Assembly (NCBI RefSeq): GCF_002374315.1 | Contig: NZ_NWUX01000002.1 | Coordinates: 67,150 to 131,149 of the forward strand | Length of the DNA: 64,000 bases | Direction of reading: 5' to 3' | DNA from: Vreelandella nigrificans | GTDB lineage: Bacteria > Pseudomonadota > Gammaproteobacteria > Pseudomonadales > Halomonadaceae | Shown here: piece after piece, positions 9,407 through 22,898 of the stretch | Numbering within the stretch: position 1 is the first letter of the stretch | Layout: the number at the start of each line of letters is the position of its first letter | Made by a program: the position numbers and the translations under genes | Notes under the pieces: model-generated | Seen by the model: only the letters and a program-made list of their open reading frames with translations | Told to the model about the DNA's origin: nothing | Databases searched by the model: none

Positions 9407-10444
9407 ATGACGCACGCTTCTCACGACCTCACCCTAGCGGATATCGCACGTCACTTGGATGTAGCATTCGAGGGCGACGCCAACCAGCCGATTCGTGGTC
9501 TGGCAACGCTCAAAGAAGCTGCTCCGGACCAAGTGGCGTTCCTCGCCAATCGTGCCTATTTGAAAGATTTAGCCACTACTAAGGCCGCCGCTGTTTTACT
9601 GCACCCTGAGCATGGCAAAAACTGCCCTGTGCCACGCTTGGAGATGACAAACCCTTATCTAGGTTATGCCAAACTATCTCAACTGTTTGATCCGTTACCA
9701 GTGCGGGATGTGTTAGGCGTTCACCCAACCGCGGTCGTTGCGGAGGGTGTTACCTTAGGCGTGGATGTATCTATCCAGGCCCATGCGGTGATTGAAACAG
9801 GCGTTGTGCTTGGCGACCGTGTGGTAGTGGGGGCTGGCAGTATAGTGGGTGCCGATAGTGTGATTGGTGAGAGTACTCGACTGCACGCCAACGTTACTGT
9901 TTGCCACGGTGTTGTCATTGGTAAGCGCGGCATACTGCAGAGTGGCTGCGTGATAGGAGGCGACGGTTTTGGTTTTGCCCACGACGGCGCCAAGTGGCAT
10001 AAAATTGCCCAGCTAGGCGGTGTGGTGATGGGTGATGACGTAGAAGTAGGCAGTTGCTCAAGTATTGATCGTGGTGCGTTGGGCGATACAGTGATTGGCA
10101 ACGATGTAAAAATTGATAGCCAAGTGCAAATCGCGCATAACGTCACCATCGGCGATCACAGCGCACTGGCAGGCTGCGTGGGTATCGCAGGTTCTACCAA
10201 GGTAGGCAAGCACTGTATGTTGGGCGGCGGCGTAGGGCTTTCAGGCCACCTGACTATTTGCGATGGCGTACAGGTAACCGGGATGAGCCTTGTTACTAAC
10301 TCGATCCATGAACCGGGTGTTTACTCTTCAGGGACAGGGGCCATGAGCAATACGCAGTGGCGAAAAAATGCAGTACGCTTCAAGCAGCTGGATGACATTG
10401 CTAAGCGGCTTGCAAGGATGGAAAAAAATCAGCGTGCAGAATGA
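9407..10444 (+). CDS. lpxD: UDP-3-O-acylglucosamine N-acyltransferase
   Basis: Third step of lipid A synthesis: transfers a 3-hydroxyacyl chain from ACP to the 2-amino group of UDP-3-O-acyl-glucosamine. The 345-aa product has an N-terminal uridine-binding domain (about residues 1-100), then a left-handed beta-helix of hexapeptide repeats (about 105-310). The C-terminal helix is RRFKQLDD-like. The region GDGFGFAHDG and the following QIAHNV contain the family's catalytic His. The start ATG at 9407 has only a weak Shine-Dalgarno (TTGGG). Confidence 0.96.
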   Translation: MTHASHDLTLADIARHLDVAFEGDANQPIRGLATLKEAAPDQVAFLANRAYLKDLATTKAAAVLLHPEHGKNCPVPRLEMTNPYLGYAKLSQLFDPLPVRDVLGVHPTAVVAEGVTLGVDVSIQAHAVIETGVVLGDRVVVGAGSIVGADSVIGESTRLHANVTVCHGVVIGKRGILQSGCVIGGDGFGFAHDGAKWHKIAQLGGVVMGDDVEVGSCSSIDRGALGDTVIGNDVKIDSQVQIAHNVTIGDHSALAGCVGIAGSTKVGKHCMLGGGVGLSGHLTICDGVQVTGMSLVTNSIHEPGVYSSGTGAMSNTQWRKNAVRFKQLDDIAKRLARMEKNQRAE

Positions 10445-10472
10445 CGTATCGTTGAATTTCTGAGACAGTGGC

Positions 10473-10500
10473 TTGAGGCTTGATCGCTGCAGGTTATAAT
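10473..10500 (+). promoter_or_regulatory. Candidate sigma70 promoter before fabZ
   Basis: TTGAGG at 10473-10478 and a perfect TATAAT at 10495-10500 are separated by 16 bp. It would supply the fabZ-lpxA-lpxB-rnhB-dnaE part of the cluster independently of bamA. Read by eye; no start site is known. Confidence 0.6.
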
Positions 10501-10514
10501 CCACTGCCTTTTAA

Positions 10515-10554
10515 CCAGCAGGAGTGCTGGTATGTGCCTGATGATATCTCAGGC
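10515..10554 (+). promoter_or_regulatory. Two hairpins in the fabZ leader
   Basis: CCAGCA (10515-10520) pairs with TGCTGG (10525-10530) around GGAG. GCCTGA (10536-10541) pairs with TCAGGC (10549-10554) and is followed by CTTTTGTCATTTT. The second could act as a weak terminator or attenuator in the leader made from the promoter just upstream. Confidence 0.4.
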
Positions 10555-10580
10555 CTTTTGTCATTTTAGAGGTCGTTACG

Positions 10581-11024
10581 ATGGTTATGGATATTAACGA
10601 AATTCGCGAATATTTGCCGCACCGCTACCCGTTCCTTTTGGTGGATCGAGTGACGCAGCTAACCGTTGGCGAATCCATCGTTGCGTTCAAAAACGTTAGT
10701 ATTAATGAGCCGTTTTTTAATGGGCACTTTCCCCATCATCCCATAATGCCGGGTGTGTTAGTGGTGGAAGCACTTGCTCAAGTATGCGGTATCTTAGGTT
10801 TTAAAACGGTCAATAAACTGCCTGCTGACGGCTACGTGTACTATCTTGTCGGCAGCGATAACGTGCGCTTTAAGCGCCCCGTTATGCCAGGTGATCAGTT
10901 AGTTCTGGAAGCCAATGTCATTCGTGGCAAGCGCGGTATCTGGAAGTTTGCCTGCCGTGCTACGGTGGACGGAGAGCTAGCCTGCGAGGCGGAAATCATT
11001 TGTGCCGAGAGGAAGGTTGCTTGA
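10581..11024 (+). CDS. fabZ: 3-hydroxyacyl-[ACP] dehydratase FabZ
   Basis: Dehydrates 3-hydroxyacyl-ACP in fatty acid elongation, competing with LpxA/LpxD for hydroxyacyl-ACP. The 147-aa hot-dog-fold protein shows [13 protein letters not shown] and [19 protein letters not shown], holding the catalytic His (about H49) and Glu (about E63). ATG codons occur at 10581 and 10587; either could be used. The stop TGA overlaps the lpxA start codon. Confidence 0.97.
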   Translation: MVMDINEIREYLPHRYPFLLVDRVTQLTVGESIVAFKNVSINEPFFNGHFPHHPIMPGVLVVEALAQVCGILGFKTVNKLPADGYVYYLVGSDNVRFKRPVMPGDQLVLEANVIRGKRGIWKFACRATVDGELACEAEIICAERKVA

Positions 11025-11788
11025 TACATCCTACTGCCCTGGTTGACCCTGCAGCGCAGCTTGCTGACGATGTAGAGGTTGGCCCTTTTAGCGTTATTGG
11101 ACCAGATGTTACGATTGGCGCCGGCTCGGTGATCGGCCCCCACGTCGTGGTTAAAGGCCCTACGTGGCTTGGCGAGCGTACGCGTATTTTTCAGTTCGCT
11201 TCTGTGGGTGAAGACTGCCAGGATAAAAAGTACGCAGGTGAACCGACTCGCTTAGTGATGGGCGATGATAACGTGATCCGCGAAGGCGTTACTCTCCACC
11301 GAGGGACCATACAAGATCGCGGTGAGACCACGATAGGCTCGCGCAATCTGTTTATGGCCTACGTCCATGTAGGCCACGACTGTGTGATTGGTAATGACTG
11401 TATTTTAGCGAATCAGGTAACGCTGGCGGGCCATGTCACGCTGGGCGATTTCGCCATTTTGGGTGGTTTGTCAGCGGTACATCAATTCTGCCACTTTGGC
11501 GAGCATGCGATGGCGGGTGGCGGCTCGATTATCACCAAAGATACTCCTGCTTATGTGATGATTAATGGCAACCCTGCCGAGGCTCGGGGCCTAAACTTGG
11601 TTGGCCTGAAGCGCCGAGGATTTAGCCGCGACGCGATCAATGCGCTAAGTGCCGCTTATAAGTTGGTGTACCGTCAGGGGTTGACCGTAGAGCAGGCGAT
11701 TGAAGATATGCGTAATCGCTTTGATTTCGCAGAAATTACGGTCTTTGCTGACTCTATTGAGCGCTCAACGCGCGGTATTATTCGCTAA
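11021..11788 (+). CDS. lpxA: UDP-N-acetylglucosamine O-acyltransferase
   Basis: First step of lipid A synthesis, acylating the 3-OH of UDP-GlcNAc from 3-hydroxyacyl-ACP. The start is TTG at 11021, overlapping the fabZ stop as TTGA. It is chosen because the family starts MIHPTA and because AGAGGAAGG lies at 11008-11016; a longer frame to 11000 has no support. The 255-aa product is a hexapeptide beta-helix with the catalytic-His region [11 protein letters not shown] and a C-terminal helical domain. Confidence 0.96.
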   Translation: MIHPTALVDPAAQLADDVEVGPFSVIGPDVTIGAGSVIGPHVVVKGPTWLGERTRIFQFASVGEDCQDKKYAGEPTRLVMGDDNVIREGVTLHRGTIQDRGETTIGSRNLFMAYVHVGHDCVIGNDCILANQVTLAGHVTLGDFAILGGLSAVHQFCHFGEHAMAGGGSIITKDTPAYVMINGNPAEARGLNLVGLKRRGFSRDAINALSAAYKLVYRQGLTVEQAIEDMRNRFDFAEITVFADSIERSTRGIIR

Positions 11789-11819
11789 CAACTCACACCC
11801 AACCGGTTTTCCCGTCACT

Positions 11820-13037
11820 ATGACACTGCAACGCGTATACCTTGTGGCAGGCGAGCTCTCCGGCGATATTTTAGGTGCTGGACTTATGTTAGAGCTTCGC
11901 GCCCGCCACCCAGAGGTGGAGTTCCGTGGGATGGGTGGACCACGCATGGAAGCCCAAGGGCTGACTAGTCGCTTTCCCCTTGAAACCCTATCGGTGATGG
12001 GCTTGGTTGAGGTTGTAAAGCATCTGCCTGAGCTGATTCGCGTGCGCCGTACGCTCCGTGAAGAGGCAATCGCTTGGCAGCCCGATATCATGATTGGTAT
12101 TGATGCTCCCGACTTCAATATTGGCCTGGAAAAACAGCTGCGTGATGCAGGGCTTAAAACTGCCCACTATGTTAGCCCCTCGGTGTGGGCATGGCGGCAG
12201 GGGCGGGTCAAAAAGGTCGCCAAAGCTGTTAATGGCATGCTAACGCTACTGCCCTTTGAAGCAGACTTTTACCATTCCCATCTCGTTCCAGTGGCCTTTG
12301 TGGGTCACCCGTTGGCTGATGAACTACCCCTTGAGAACGATCGTGAAGGCGCGCGCCAAGCACTGGGCCTGCCTTCGCAGGCACCTGTTGTGGCGCTATT
12401 GCCTGGCTCGCGGGGCAACGAAATACGCTTTTTGGGCGATACGTTTTTACGCGCTGCCGAACTGCTCTGCCATCGCTATCCTTTGTTGCATGTGGTGATT
12501 CCGGCGGCCACTCACCAGCGCTATCAAGAGATCAACCAACTACTGGCTGATTACCCTGCATTAAGCGAACGCGTAACGCTGCTGGAAGGCCAAGCCCGTG
12601 AGGCCATGGTAGCCAGTGATGCGGTACTGCTTGCTTCGGGTACTGCCGCTCTTGAAGCGATGCTCTGCCATCGCGCCATGCTGGTGGCCTACAAAATGGC
12701 TCCTGCTACCCACTGGCTAGCCAAGCGGTTAGTGAAAACCCAGTGGATTTCCCTACCCAACCTGATCGCTCAAGAGAGTTTGGTGCCTGAGCTAATTCAG
12801 CACTCCGCAACGCCACAAGCAATTGCTGATCAGCTTGATCAACTGTTGGGCGATGATGAGACGCGGCATGCGCTAGAAGCACGCTTTGCTACCATGCACC
12901 AAACTCTACAACGCAATGCCAGCCAGCGCGCCGCCCAGGCAATTACTGCCCTGGTAGTTGGTGACTCGCTGGATAGTAATAGCAAGCTGGATGGTCAAGA
13001 GAGCGCCTCCAGTGAAGGGAGTGGGCATGGCCGTTAA
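11820..13037 (+). CDS. lpxB: Lipid-A-disaccharide synthase
   Basis: GT19 glycosyltransferase that joins UDP-2,3-diacylglucosamine to lipid X to form the lipid A disaccharide at the inner membrane. The ATG at 11820 gives 405 aa starting [16 protein letters not shown], the usual family start; upstream codons are within lpx[17 protein letters not shown] and [12 protein letters not shown] are signatures. The tail (about residues 380-405) is polar and poorly conserved, and it overlaps the rnhB start by 11 bp. Confidence 0.96.
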   Translation: MTLQRVYLVAGELSGDILGAGLMLELRARHPEVEFRGMGGPRMEAQGLTSRFPLETLSVMGLVEVVKHLPELIRVRRTLREEAIAWQPDIMIGIDAPDFNIGLEKQLRDAGLKTAHYVSPSVWAWRQGRVKKVAKAVNGMLTLLPFEADFYHSHLVPVAFVGHPLADELPLENDREGARQALGLPSQAPVVALLPGSRGNEIRFLGDTFLRAAELLCHRYPLLHVVIPAATHQRYQEINQLLADYPALSERVTLLEGQAREAMVASDAVLLASGTAALEAMLCHRAMLVAYKMAPATHWLAKRLVKTQWISLPNLIAQESLVPELIQHSATPQAIADQLDQLLGDDETRHALEARFATMHQTLQRNASQRAAQAITALVVGDSLDSNSKLDGQESASSEGSGHGR

Positions 13038-13644
13038 ATCCACTGATTATCCAGCGCTAGTGATTGACTATCAGGGTAATCGCTTGGCTGGCGTTGACGA
13101 AGTAGGCCGTGGACCGCTTATTGGAAGTGTCGTTGCTGCGGCTGTGATTCTTGACCCTTCGCGGCCTATTGAGGGCCTTACAGACTCCAAAAAGCTCACT
13201 GCCCGTAAACGAGAAGCACTAGATGTGCAGATACGTGAGCGAGCGTTGGCGTTTGCTGTGGCCGAGGCGAGTGCTGCTGAGGTCGATCAGCTCAATATTT
13301 ATCATGCTACTCATCTGGCCATGTGCCGCGCCATTGATGCATTGGCTCCAGAGGCGCACTACCTACTGGTAGATGGCAACCGGATGCCAGGGCATCCACT
13401 GCCTGGGCAGGCTGTGGTGAAAGGGGATGCACGCCACCCGGCCATTGCCGCAGCGTCTATTTTGGCTAAAGTTGCTCGAGACGCACAGATGGTGGCACTG
13501 GATATGCGCTATCCTGAGTATGGTTTCGCCCGCCATAAGGGCTATCCAACGAAAGAGCACTTGGCCGCACTGGTCGCCCATGGCCCGCTTGCCGAGCATC
13601 GCCGCAGTTTTGCGCCTGTACAGCGTCAGTTAGCGCTGCTGTAA
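13027..13644 (+). CDS. rnhB: Ribonuclease HII
   Basis: Cleaves RNA in RNA-DNA hybrids and starts ribonucleotide excision repair. The ATG at 13027 (inside the lpxB end) gives 205 aa. [14 protein letters not shown] (residues 22-35) carries the first acidic pair D24/E25; LTDSKKL and LLVDGN supply further family residues. The upstream in-frame extension to 12958 lies in lpxB and is not protein-like. lpxB-rnhB-dnaE is a standard order. Confidence 0.96.
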   Translation: MAVKSTDYPALVIDYQGNRLAGVDEVGRGPLIGSVVAAAVILDPSRPIEGLTDSKKLTARKREALDVQIRERALAFAVAEASAAEVDQLNIYHATHLAMCRAIDALAPEAHYLLVDGNRMPGHPLPGQAVVKGDARHPAIAAASILAKVARDAQMVALDMRYPEYGFARHKGYPTKEHLAALVAHGPLAEHRRSFAPVQRQLALL

Positions 13645-13687
13645 GCTTTACTATTTTTATTTGCCTAGCAATTTTGCTGAGAGTCCC

Positions 13688-17191
<3,504 letters not shown>

Positions 17192-17263
17192 AGTATTGCT
17201 AAGAATAGATAGGCTGTCATGTTATCTGGGTGGCAGCTAACCAGTAATTGAACAGGCATTGCC

Positions 17264-17291
17264 TTGCGTGGCAGGGTTAGGGTGCGATAAT
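17264..17291 (+). promoter_or_regulatory. Candidate promoter before accA
   Basis: TTGCGT (17264-17269) and GATAAT (17286-17291) are 16 bp apart in the 166-bp dnaE-accA gap. It would give accA-tilS its own transcript. Eye-read only. Confidence 0.45.
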
Positions 17292-17357
17292 ACACCCCAT
17301 TAGATGCTCGTTTCGACAAGGCTTCTTTTTTTTATAGGCAGCTTACAGGCAGAGCCG

Positions 17358-18314
17358 ATGAATCCTAACTATCTCGATTTTGAACAGCCCATTGCCGAAC
17401 TTCAGGCAAAAATTGAGGAGCTGCGTTTGGTCAGCTCCGACAGCCAGGTAAATCTCTCCGATGAAATTTCACGGCTGGAGGAGAAAAGTCGCAAGTTAAC
17501 GGAATCGATCTTCAAGGATTTAACCCCCTGGCAGGTTTCCCAGATCTCCCGCCATCCCCAGCGTCCCTACACGCTGGATTATCTTGAGTATATTTTTACC
17601 GATTTTGATGAGTTGCACGGCGACCGTAATTTTGCTGATGACGCTGCGTTAGTGGGTGGAATTGCCCGCTTGAACGATCAACCAGTGATGGTTGTTGGTC
17701 ATCAAAAAGGCCGCGATGTAAAAGAGAAAGTGCGTCGCAACTTCGGCATGCCGCGTCCAGAAGGCTACCGTAAAGCCTGCCGCCTGATGGAGATGGCTGA
17801 GCGCTTTAAGATGCCCATTCTGACGTTTATCGATACGCCTGGTGCTTACCCCGGTATTGATGCGGAAGAGCGTGGCCAGTCTGAGGCCATTGCCTACAAC
17901 CTAGCCGTTATGTCGCGCTTAAAAACGCCGATTATTTCTACCGTTGTTGGCGAAGGTGGCTCGGGTGGCGCGTTAGCTATTGGCGTGTGTGACGAGCTGC
18001 ATATGCTGCAATACTCCACCTACTCGGTGATCTCCCCTGAAGGCTGCGCCTCTATCCTGTGGAAGAGCGCCGAAAAGGCATCTGATGCCGCTCAGGCGAT
18101 GGGGATCACCGCCGAACGACTGAAAGAGCTGGGCTTTGTAGACGAACTGATCAAAGAGCCCCTGGGTGGAGCACATCGCCACCCGTTGACCACCTCTGAG
18201 CGTGTTAAGGAAGCACTGACGGGCAGCCTTGATCGCCTACAAAGCCTAGATAGTGATGCGTTACTTGAGCGTCGCTACAAGCGCCTAATGAGCTATGGCG
18301 CCCCAGCTGCCTAA
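17358..18314 (+). CDS. accA: Acetyl-CoA carboxylase carboxyltransferase subunit alpha
   Basis: Forms the carboxyltransferase with AccD and moves CO2 from biotin to acetyl-CoA, giving malonyl-CoA for fatty acid synthesis. The ATG at 17358 gives the standard 318 aa, beginning [35 protein letters not shown] near residues 203-220 is the oxyanion/CoA-binding core; the frame upstream to 17304 is not family-like. tilS starts inside its 3' end (20-bp overlap). Confidence 0.97.
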   Translation: MNPNYLDFEQPIAELQAKIEELRLVSSDSQVNLSDEISRLEEKSRKLTESIFKDLTPWQVSQISRHPQRPYTLDYLEYIFTDFDELHGDRNFADDAALVGGIARLNDQPVMVVGHQKGRDVKEKVRRNFGMPRPEGYRKACRLMEMAERFKMPILTFIDTPGAYPGIDAEERGQSEAIAYNLAVMSRLKTPIISTVVGEGGSGGALAIGVCDELHMLQYSTYSVISPEGCASILWKSAEKASDAAQAMGITAERLKELGFVDELIKEPLGGAHRHPLTTSERVKEALTGSLDRLQSLDSDALLERRYKRLMSYGAPAA

Positions 18315-19578
18315 GCCACTGCTACGCTTGCTAAACAACGCCCTGGCGGAAACCCCGCCGGGGCGGACTATTTGGGTAGCGCTTTCTGGCGGGTTGGACT
18401 CCTCGTTACTGCTGACGCTGTCTGCCCAGGTTTGTCAAAGCGCGGGGCGCACGCTGCACGCCATTCACATCAATCATGGCTTGCAGTCGGCGGCTAACGC
18501 CTTCGCAGCGCACTGCCAGACACTCTGTGATGCGCTAGGCGTACCGTTAGTGACTGCTAACGTCGTTGTGGATACCCATGGCGAGGGGCTAGAGGGAGCT
18601 GCACGACGTGCGCGCTATCAGGCGTTTATACAGCACATTCCTGCTGGCGATACGCTCTGGTTGGCCCAGCACCAGGATGACCAAGCGGAGACACTGCTTC
18701 TGGCCGCGCTGCGCGGCAGTGGTATTCGTGGCTTGGCAGGCATGCCCTACCGGCGTGAATGGCAAGGTATTACGCTGTTGCGTCCTTGGCTGAGTGTCAG
18801 TAGGCGGACCCTTACTGACGCTGCCCATGTGTTGGCGCTAAGCTGGTGCGAAGACCCCACCAATCGTGATGTGGCCTTTGATCGCAATCGCCTGCGCCAT
18901 CTAGTGATGCCACAGCTTCAAGTGCGCTGGCCAGAGGCGGTATGCTCGCTGGCAAAAAGTGCTCAGCATGCGGGGGAGGCTGACCAGTTATTAGCCGAGT
19001 ACGCGACGAATGAGCTGTCTAGCCTCGCTACTGGTACATACCGTCTCGACGCTGCCGCTCTAAGCCAGCGTAGCGTGCCCCGCCAGCGCCTGTTGGTACG
19101 CACTTTCTGCCAACAGTTAGGCTTCCCCACTCCACCCAAAAAGCGCCTAGAAAGCCTGCTGGCACAGCTAGCAGCGGCCAATGATGCACAGGTTAAGGTG
19201 GAGTGGCAGGGGATTGAGGCCAGGGTATGGCGGCAGTGCCTCTACTTGATGCCTGCTCTGCAGCCACTGCCAGCCTGGGAAACCGTTTGGGATGGTCAAC
19301 CAGGACTGCCCACTCCTCTAGGGGAGCTTAACGTTTCAATGCCAATGGCCCGCTCGGTGACACTGCGCTGGCGCCAGGGGGGGGAAGTCATCAACTTACC
19401 AGGGCGCGGCCGCCGGGATGTAAAGCGGCTGCTGCAAGAGAGCGAGCTGCCGCCGTGGGAGCGTTTGCGGTTGGTGGTGGTTATTGAGGGCGATGCGTGC
19501 ATTGGCGTTATCCAACTGCCTGACCGGGTACTATGGCAGGCGAAGGACGTTGTTTTTGTGACTACTCCAGCACGGTAA
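18295..19578 (+). CDS. tilS: tRNA(Ile)-lysidine synthetase
   Basis: Attaches lysine to C34 of the CAU-anticodon tRNA(Ile), changing its specificity from Met to Ile codons. The 427-aa product has the PP-loop SGGLDSS at residues 31-37, HHQDDQAET-like ([12 protein letters not shown]) near 125, and the C-terminal TilS substrate domains. The ATG at 18295 overlaps accA and has only a weak Shine-Dalgarno, consistent with coupling to accA translation. The 3' end overlaps the opposite-strand ppx gene by 17 bp, with no terminator visible between them. Confidence 0.95.
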   Translation: MAPQLPKPLLRLLNNALAETPPGRTIWVALSGGLDSSLLLTLSAQVCQSAGRTLHAIHINHGLQSAANAFAAHCQTLCDALGVPLVTANVVVDTHGEGLEGAARRARYQAFIQHIPAGDTLWLAQHQDDQAETLLLAALRGSGIRGLAGMPYRREWQGITLLRPWLSVSRRTLTDAAHVLALSWCEDPTNRDVAFDRNRLRHLVMPQLQVRWPEAVCSLAKSAQHAGEADQLLAEYATNELSSLATGTYRLDAAALSQRSVPRQRLLVRTFCQQLGFPTPPKKRLESLLAQLAAANDAQVKVEWQGIEARVWRQCLYLMPALQPLPAWETVWDGQPGLPTPLGELNVSMPMARSVTLRWRQGGEVINLPGRGRRDVKRLLQESELPPWERLRLVVVIEGDACIGVIQLPDRVLWQAKDVVFVTTPAR

Positions 19579-21100
19579 GCGTAAATCCAGCGGCTGCCAT
19601 ATACGCTTGCTCCTGCTCTATATCGGTACTTAGCAGCGTGGGTTCATCGCTGGCAGGCAGCGTAATGGTGAGCGCCGCCCCGTCTATGCTAATGTCTGGC
19701 AGCGGTGGGGCGCTTTCTGGCCGTGAATGGTTAATTAACACAGCCAAACGCAATAAGCGGGCAAGCTTAGCGCTGCTCGCTTGCTGTGCGGCAGGGAGTG
19801 CCTGCCACTCTTTTAGCGGGAATTTACGCCGGTGGGCACGGACTAAAAACGCCAGTAAGCGCTGCTCTGGACGTGAAAAGCCAGCAAGATCTGAATGCTC
19901 CAGCAAGTAAGCACCATGACGATGGAACTGGCTATGGGAAATGGCCAGGCCAATTTCATGCACGTGGCTTGCCCACTTCAAATAGTGGCCCTGCTGCTTT
20001 GTTAGCCCCCAGGGCTGCTTAACTTTGGCAAAGAGTCGCGCTGCTGTATCTGCGACATTCTCTGCTTGCCGTGTGTCCACATCATAAACCCGTTTGAGCA
20101 TTTCCAGCGTTTTTGAGCGAGTGTCCTCAGCGCTATTGCGCCCGGCCATGTCATATAGCACACCTTCTCGTAGAGCGCCGTCGGCAAAACGAATCTGGGT
20201 GAGGTTGAAGGCTTCAAAGACTGCGCAAAGTATGGCAATACCTGCCGGAAACACTTTTGCTCGGTCGGGCTTTAGGCCATCGAGCTCAACTTTATCCAGT
20301 TGCTTACATTTGAGCAGTCGCTCGCGTAGCTTTTTTAGCCCGCTACGGGTAATAACGCCCTCCTGGGGTGCATCCCCATAGGCATACAGTACGCTGGCAG
20401 CCGCTTTAATGGTGCCGCTAGAGCCCACTGGGTCGTCCCAGCCTAAGCGTTGGTAGGGACGCTGGATGTTGGCTAATTCCGAAAGGGCGGCCAGCTCAGC
20501 ACGGCGCATGCGTTTCTCGCTTAGCTCTCCATCAGGGAAAAAACGGCCGCTAAAGGTGACGCAGCCCATTCTCAGGCTTTCTAACGCTTTGGGCTCAAAG
20601 GCCTCGCCAATAATAAACTCGGTGGATCCTCCGCCGATATCGACAATTAAGCGGCGGCCATTTTCCGCCAAGGCGTGAGCAGCCCCCAAATAAATCAGGC
20701 GGGCCTCTTCACGGCCAGCAATAATTTCGATTGGGTAGCCAAGCTGTGCCTCGGCACGCTCGATAAAGGTTTGGCTATTATCGGCATCACGTAGCGCGTT
20801 GGTGCCCACAACGCGCAGATTGGCCGCTTCGATATCCTTTAAGAAGGGTGCGAATCGGCCTAAACAGTCTAGTGCTCGTTGCATAGCAGCTTCGTTTAGG
20901 GTGCCTTGCTCATGCAGCCCTGCGGCTAACTGCACTTTTTCCCCCATGCGGGCAACTACTTGGAGTCGTTCATTCTGGTAGTTGGCCACCAGTAGATGAA
21001 AGCTATTAGAGCCCAGGTCTATTGCGGCTAAGCGCTGTGGTTCACCTTGGTCAATGTCATCATTTAAAGTGGTGGTTGGGAGCGAAATGTCCTGTGGCAT
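19562..21100 (-). CDS. ppx: Exopolyphosphatase / Ppx-GppA phosphatase
   Basis: Removes terminal phosphates from inorganic polyphosphate. The 512-aa product has the ASKHA nucleotide-binding start AAIDLGSNSFHLLVA (about residues 24-38), the second phosphate loop IVDIGGGSTEFIIGE near 145 and a C-terminal HD-type helical domain with a YLKWASHVHEIG segment. ppk is not adjacent in the window. In Pseudomonas ppx neighbours trxA and rho; here rho is next but trxA is not. The gene is convergent with tilS and divergent from rho. Confidence 0.94.
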   Translation of the reverse strand: MPQDISLPTTTLNDDIDQGEPQRLAAIDLGSNSFHLLVANYQNERLQVVARMGEKVQLAAGLHEQGTLNEAAMQRALDCLGRFAPFLKDIEAANLRVVGTNALRDADNSQTFIERAEAQLGYPIEIIAGREEARLIYLGAAHALAENGRRLIVDIGGGSTEFIIGEAFEPKALESLRMGCVTFSGRFFPDGELSEKRMRRAELAALSELANIQRPYQRLGWDDPVGSSGTIKAAASVLYAYGDAPQEGVITRSGLKKLRERLLKCKQLDKVELDGLKPDRAKVFPAGIAILCAVFEAFNLTQIRFADGALREGVLYDMAGRNSAEDTRSKTLEMLKRVYDVDTRQAENVADTAARLFAKVKQPWGLTKQQGHYLKWASHVHEIGLAISHSQFHRHGAYLLEHSDLAGFSRPEQRLLAFLVRAHRRKFPLKEWQALPAAQQASSAKLARLLRLAVLINHSRPESAPPLPDISIDGAALTITLPASDEPTLLSTDIEQEQAYMAAAGFTLTVLE

Positions 21101-21583
21101 GAGCTATCCTTCTTAGTGGCTAAGCCAAGGTTGCGGCGCCCTCTGACTATTGTCAATTGCCAAAGGCTTGCGTTTATCGCGGCCCTTGACTACCATCGAA
21201 CTACTGGCTTGATCCGAGCTAGCTTGTTTGTCTATCAAATAAGCGCGTTTACTCGGGTACACCGAGCAGAATGTATCTAGTAGTATGTATTTATCAGTAC
21301 GTATCTAGATGGCATCAGCCAGATTTCCAAGTCGTCAGATAACCCACTGAAACAGCATTTTTCTGTGCCAATCAGATTAACTAGTTTATTAGCACCCTCA
21401 TGCTAAGCAGTCATTGATGCCGCCACTTCTTTTTGGTATCTGAGTTACGGTTGCCCAGCTTTCAATATCTGAGCGTGTGCCTAGACGGGGTTCTGAACGC
21501 ATCACTCGGCGGTATATCCTCGCCTCCTGTCTTATTCCCGGCGCTTAGCGCCCAGCTTTCATGAGCAACTTTCTAACACACCG
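21101..21583. other. 483-bp geneless stretch between ppx and rho
   Basis: No ORF with coding character lies here, in particular no thioredoxin (no WCGPC-encoding sequence). It holds the 5' regions of the divergent ppx and rho genes, a three-copy 14-bp repeat (21273-21314), and a short hairpin just before rho: GGCGC (21540-21544), TTA, GCGCC (21548-21552). I see no confident sigma70 promoter. A long rho leader would fit the autoregulated leader known for rho in enteric bacteria, but that is inference. Confidence 0.6.
21273..21314. repeat. 3 x 14-bp degenerate tandem repeat upstream of rho
   Basis: Copies begin GTATCTAGTAGTAT (21273), GTATTTATCAGTAC (21287) and GTATCTAGATGGCA (21301). The period is exactly 14 bp and the copies are diverged. 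Confidence 0.65.
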
Positions 21584-22843
21584 ATGAATCTCACTGAACT
21601 CAAGCAAAAACCCGTTCCCGAGCTGCTCGAAATCGCCCGCGAAATGGGTATCGACAACTTAGCCCGTTCGCGCAAGCAGGACATCATTTTCGCCATCCTC
21701 AAAAAGCACGCAAAAAGTGGTGAGGATATTTATGGTGATGGTGTGCTGGAAATTCTTCAGGATGGCTTCGGCTTCCTGCGCAGCGCCGACAGTTCCTATC
21801 TCGCCGGACCGGATGATATCTACGTATCGCCGTCACAGATTCGTCGCTTCAATCTGCGCAAAGGCGACTCCATTTCCGGCAAAATCCGCCCGCCTAAAGA
21901 AGGTGAGCGCTACTTTGCCCTGCTCAAAGTTAGCCAGATCAACTTTGACCGTCCCGAAAATGCCAAGCATAAGATTCTCTTTGAGAACTTAACGCCGCTA
22001 TTCCCGGACGACCGGATGCGCATGGAGATCGGTAACGGCTCCACGGAAGACCTTACCGCTCGGATCATTGATTTGACCGCGCCGATTGGCAAAGGCCAAC
22101 GTGGTCTGCTGGTATCTCCGCCCAAAGCGGGTAAGACGCTGATGCTGCAGAATATCGCGACATCCATTACGCGTAATAACCCCGAGTGCCATCTGATCGT
22201 ACTGCTGATCGACGAGCGCCCAGAGGAAGTCACTGAGATGTCGCGCACCGTGCGCGGTGAAGTGGTCGCCTCTACCTTCGATGAACCACCTGCCCGCCAC
22301 GTGCAGGTTGCAGAAATGGTGATCGAAAAAGCCAAGCGTCTGGTTGAGCACAAAAAAGATGTGGTGATTCTGCTTGATTCTATTACCCGCTTGGCCCGTG
22401 CCTACAACACCGTTGTGCCTAGCTCAGGCAAAGTACTGACAGGTGGTGTGGACGCCCACGCGCTTGAAAAGCCGAAACGCTTCTTTGGTGCTGCACGTAA
22501 TATCGAAGAGGGCGGTAGCCTGACGATTATCGCCACCGCGCTGGTAGATACCGGTTCGAAAATGGACGAGGTCATCTTCGAAGAGTTTAAGGGCACCGGT
22601 AACATGGAGGCGCACCTTGATCGCAAGTTGGCTGAAAAGCGTGTGTTCCCTGCCATCAATATTCGTCGCAGTGGCACTCGTCGTGAAGACTTGTTGGCAT
22701 CTGAAGACGAAATGCAGCGCATGTGGATTTTGCGCAAGCTACTTAACCCGATGGAAGATACCGCCGCGACAGAGTTCTTGATTGATCGTCTGAAAGACAC
22801 CAAGACGAACCTGGAATTCTTTGAAGCAATGAAGCGCCGCTAA
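21584..22843 (+). CDS. rho: Transcription termination factor Rho
   Basis: Hexameric RNA-dependent ATPase that terminates transcription. The 419-aa product shows the N-terminal helical and RNA-binding OB domain ([12 protein letters not shown], about residues 52-65). The Walker A segment is [15 protein letters not shown] (about 178-192), followed by [13 protein letters not shown] and the Q/R-loop region near 280-330. The ATG at 21584 lacks a clear Shine-Dalgarno. ubiD follows after 55 bp without a terminator. Confidence 0.98.
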   Translation: MNLTELKQKPVPELLEIAREMGIDNLARSRKQDIIFAILKKHAKSGEDIYGDGVLEILQDGFGFLRSADSSYLAGPDDIYVSPSQIRRFNLRKGDSISGKIRPPKEGERYFALLKVSQINFDRPENAKHKILFENLTPLFPDDRMRMEIGNGSTEDLTARIIDLTAPIGKGQRGLLVSPPKAGKTLMLQNIATSITRNNPECHLIVLLIDERPEEVTEMSRTVRGEVVASTFDEPPARHVQVAEMVIEKAKRLVEHKKDVVILLDSITRLARAYNTVVPSSGKVLTGGVDAHALEKPKRFFGAARNIEEGGSLTIIATALVDTGSKMDEVIFEEFKGTGNMEAHLDRKLAEKRVFPAINIRRSGTRREDLLASEDEMQRMWILRKLLNPMEDTAATEFLIDRLKDTKTNLEFFEAMKRR

Positions 22844-22898
22844 GCGCTGAAATTGTTGTCAAGCACTAGCAGCGCCTTAGCCAGCCGGGGAGTGTGCT

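Noticed and set aside
9721-10149. 142-codon - strand frame opposite lpxD
   Set aside because: Thr/Ser/Pro-rich mirror of the hexapeptide repeats; lpxD on the other strand is certain.
11700-11819. N-terminal extension of lpxB by 40 residues
   Set aside because: It lies mostly within lpxA, and the family start motif begins at the ATG at 11820.
19533-19910. 125-codon + strand frame at the tilS-ppx junction
   Set aside because: Runs antisense through ppx with no family resemblance and no ribosome site.
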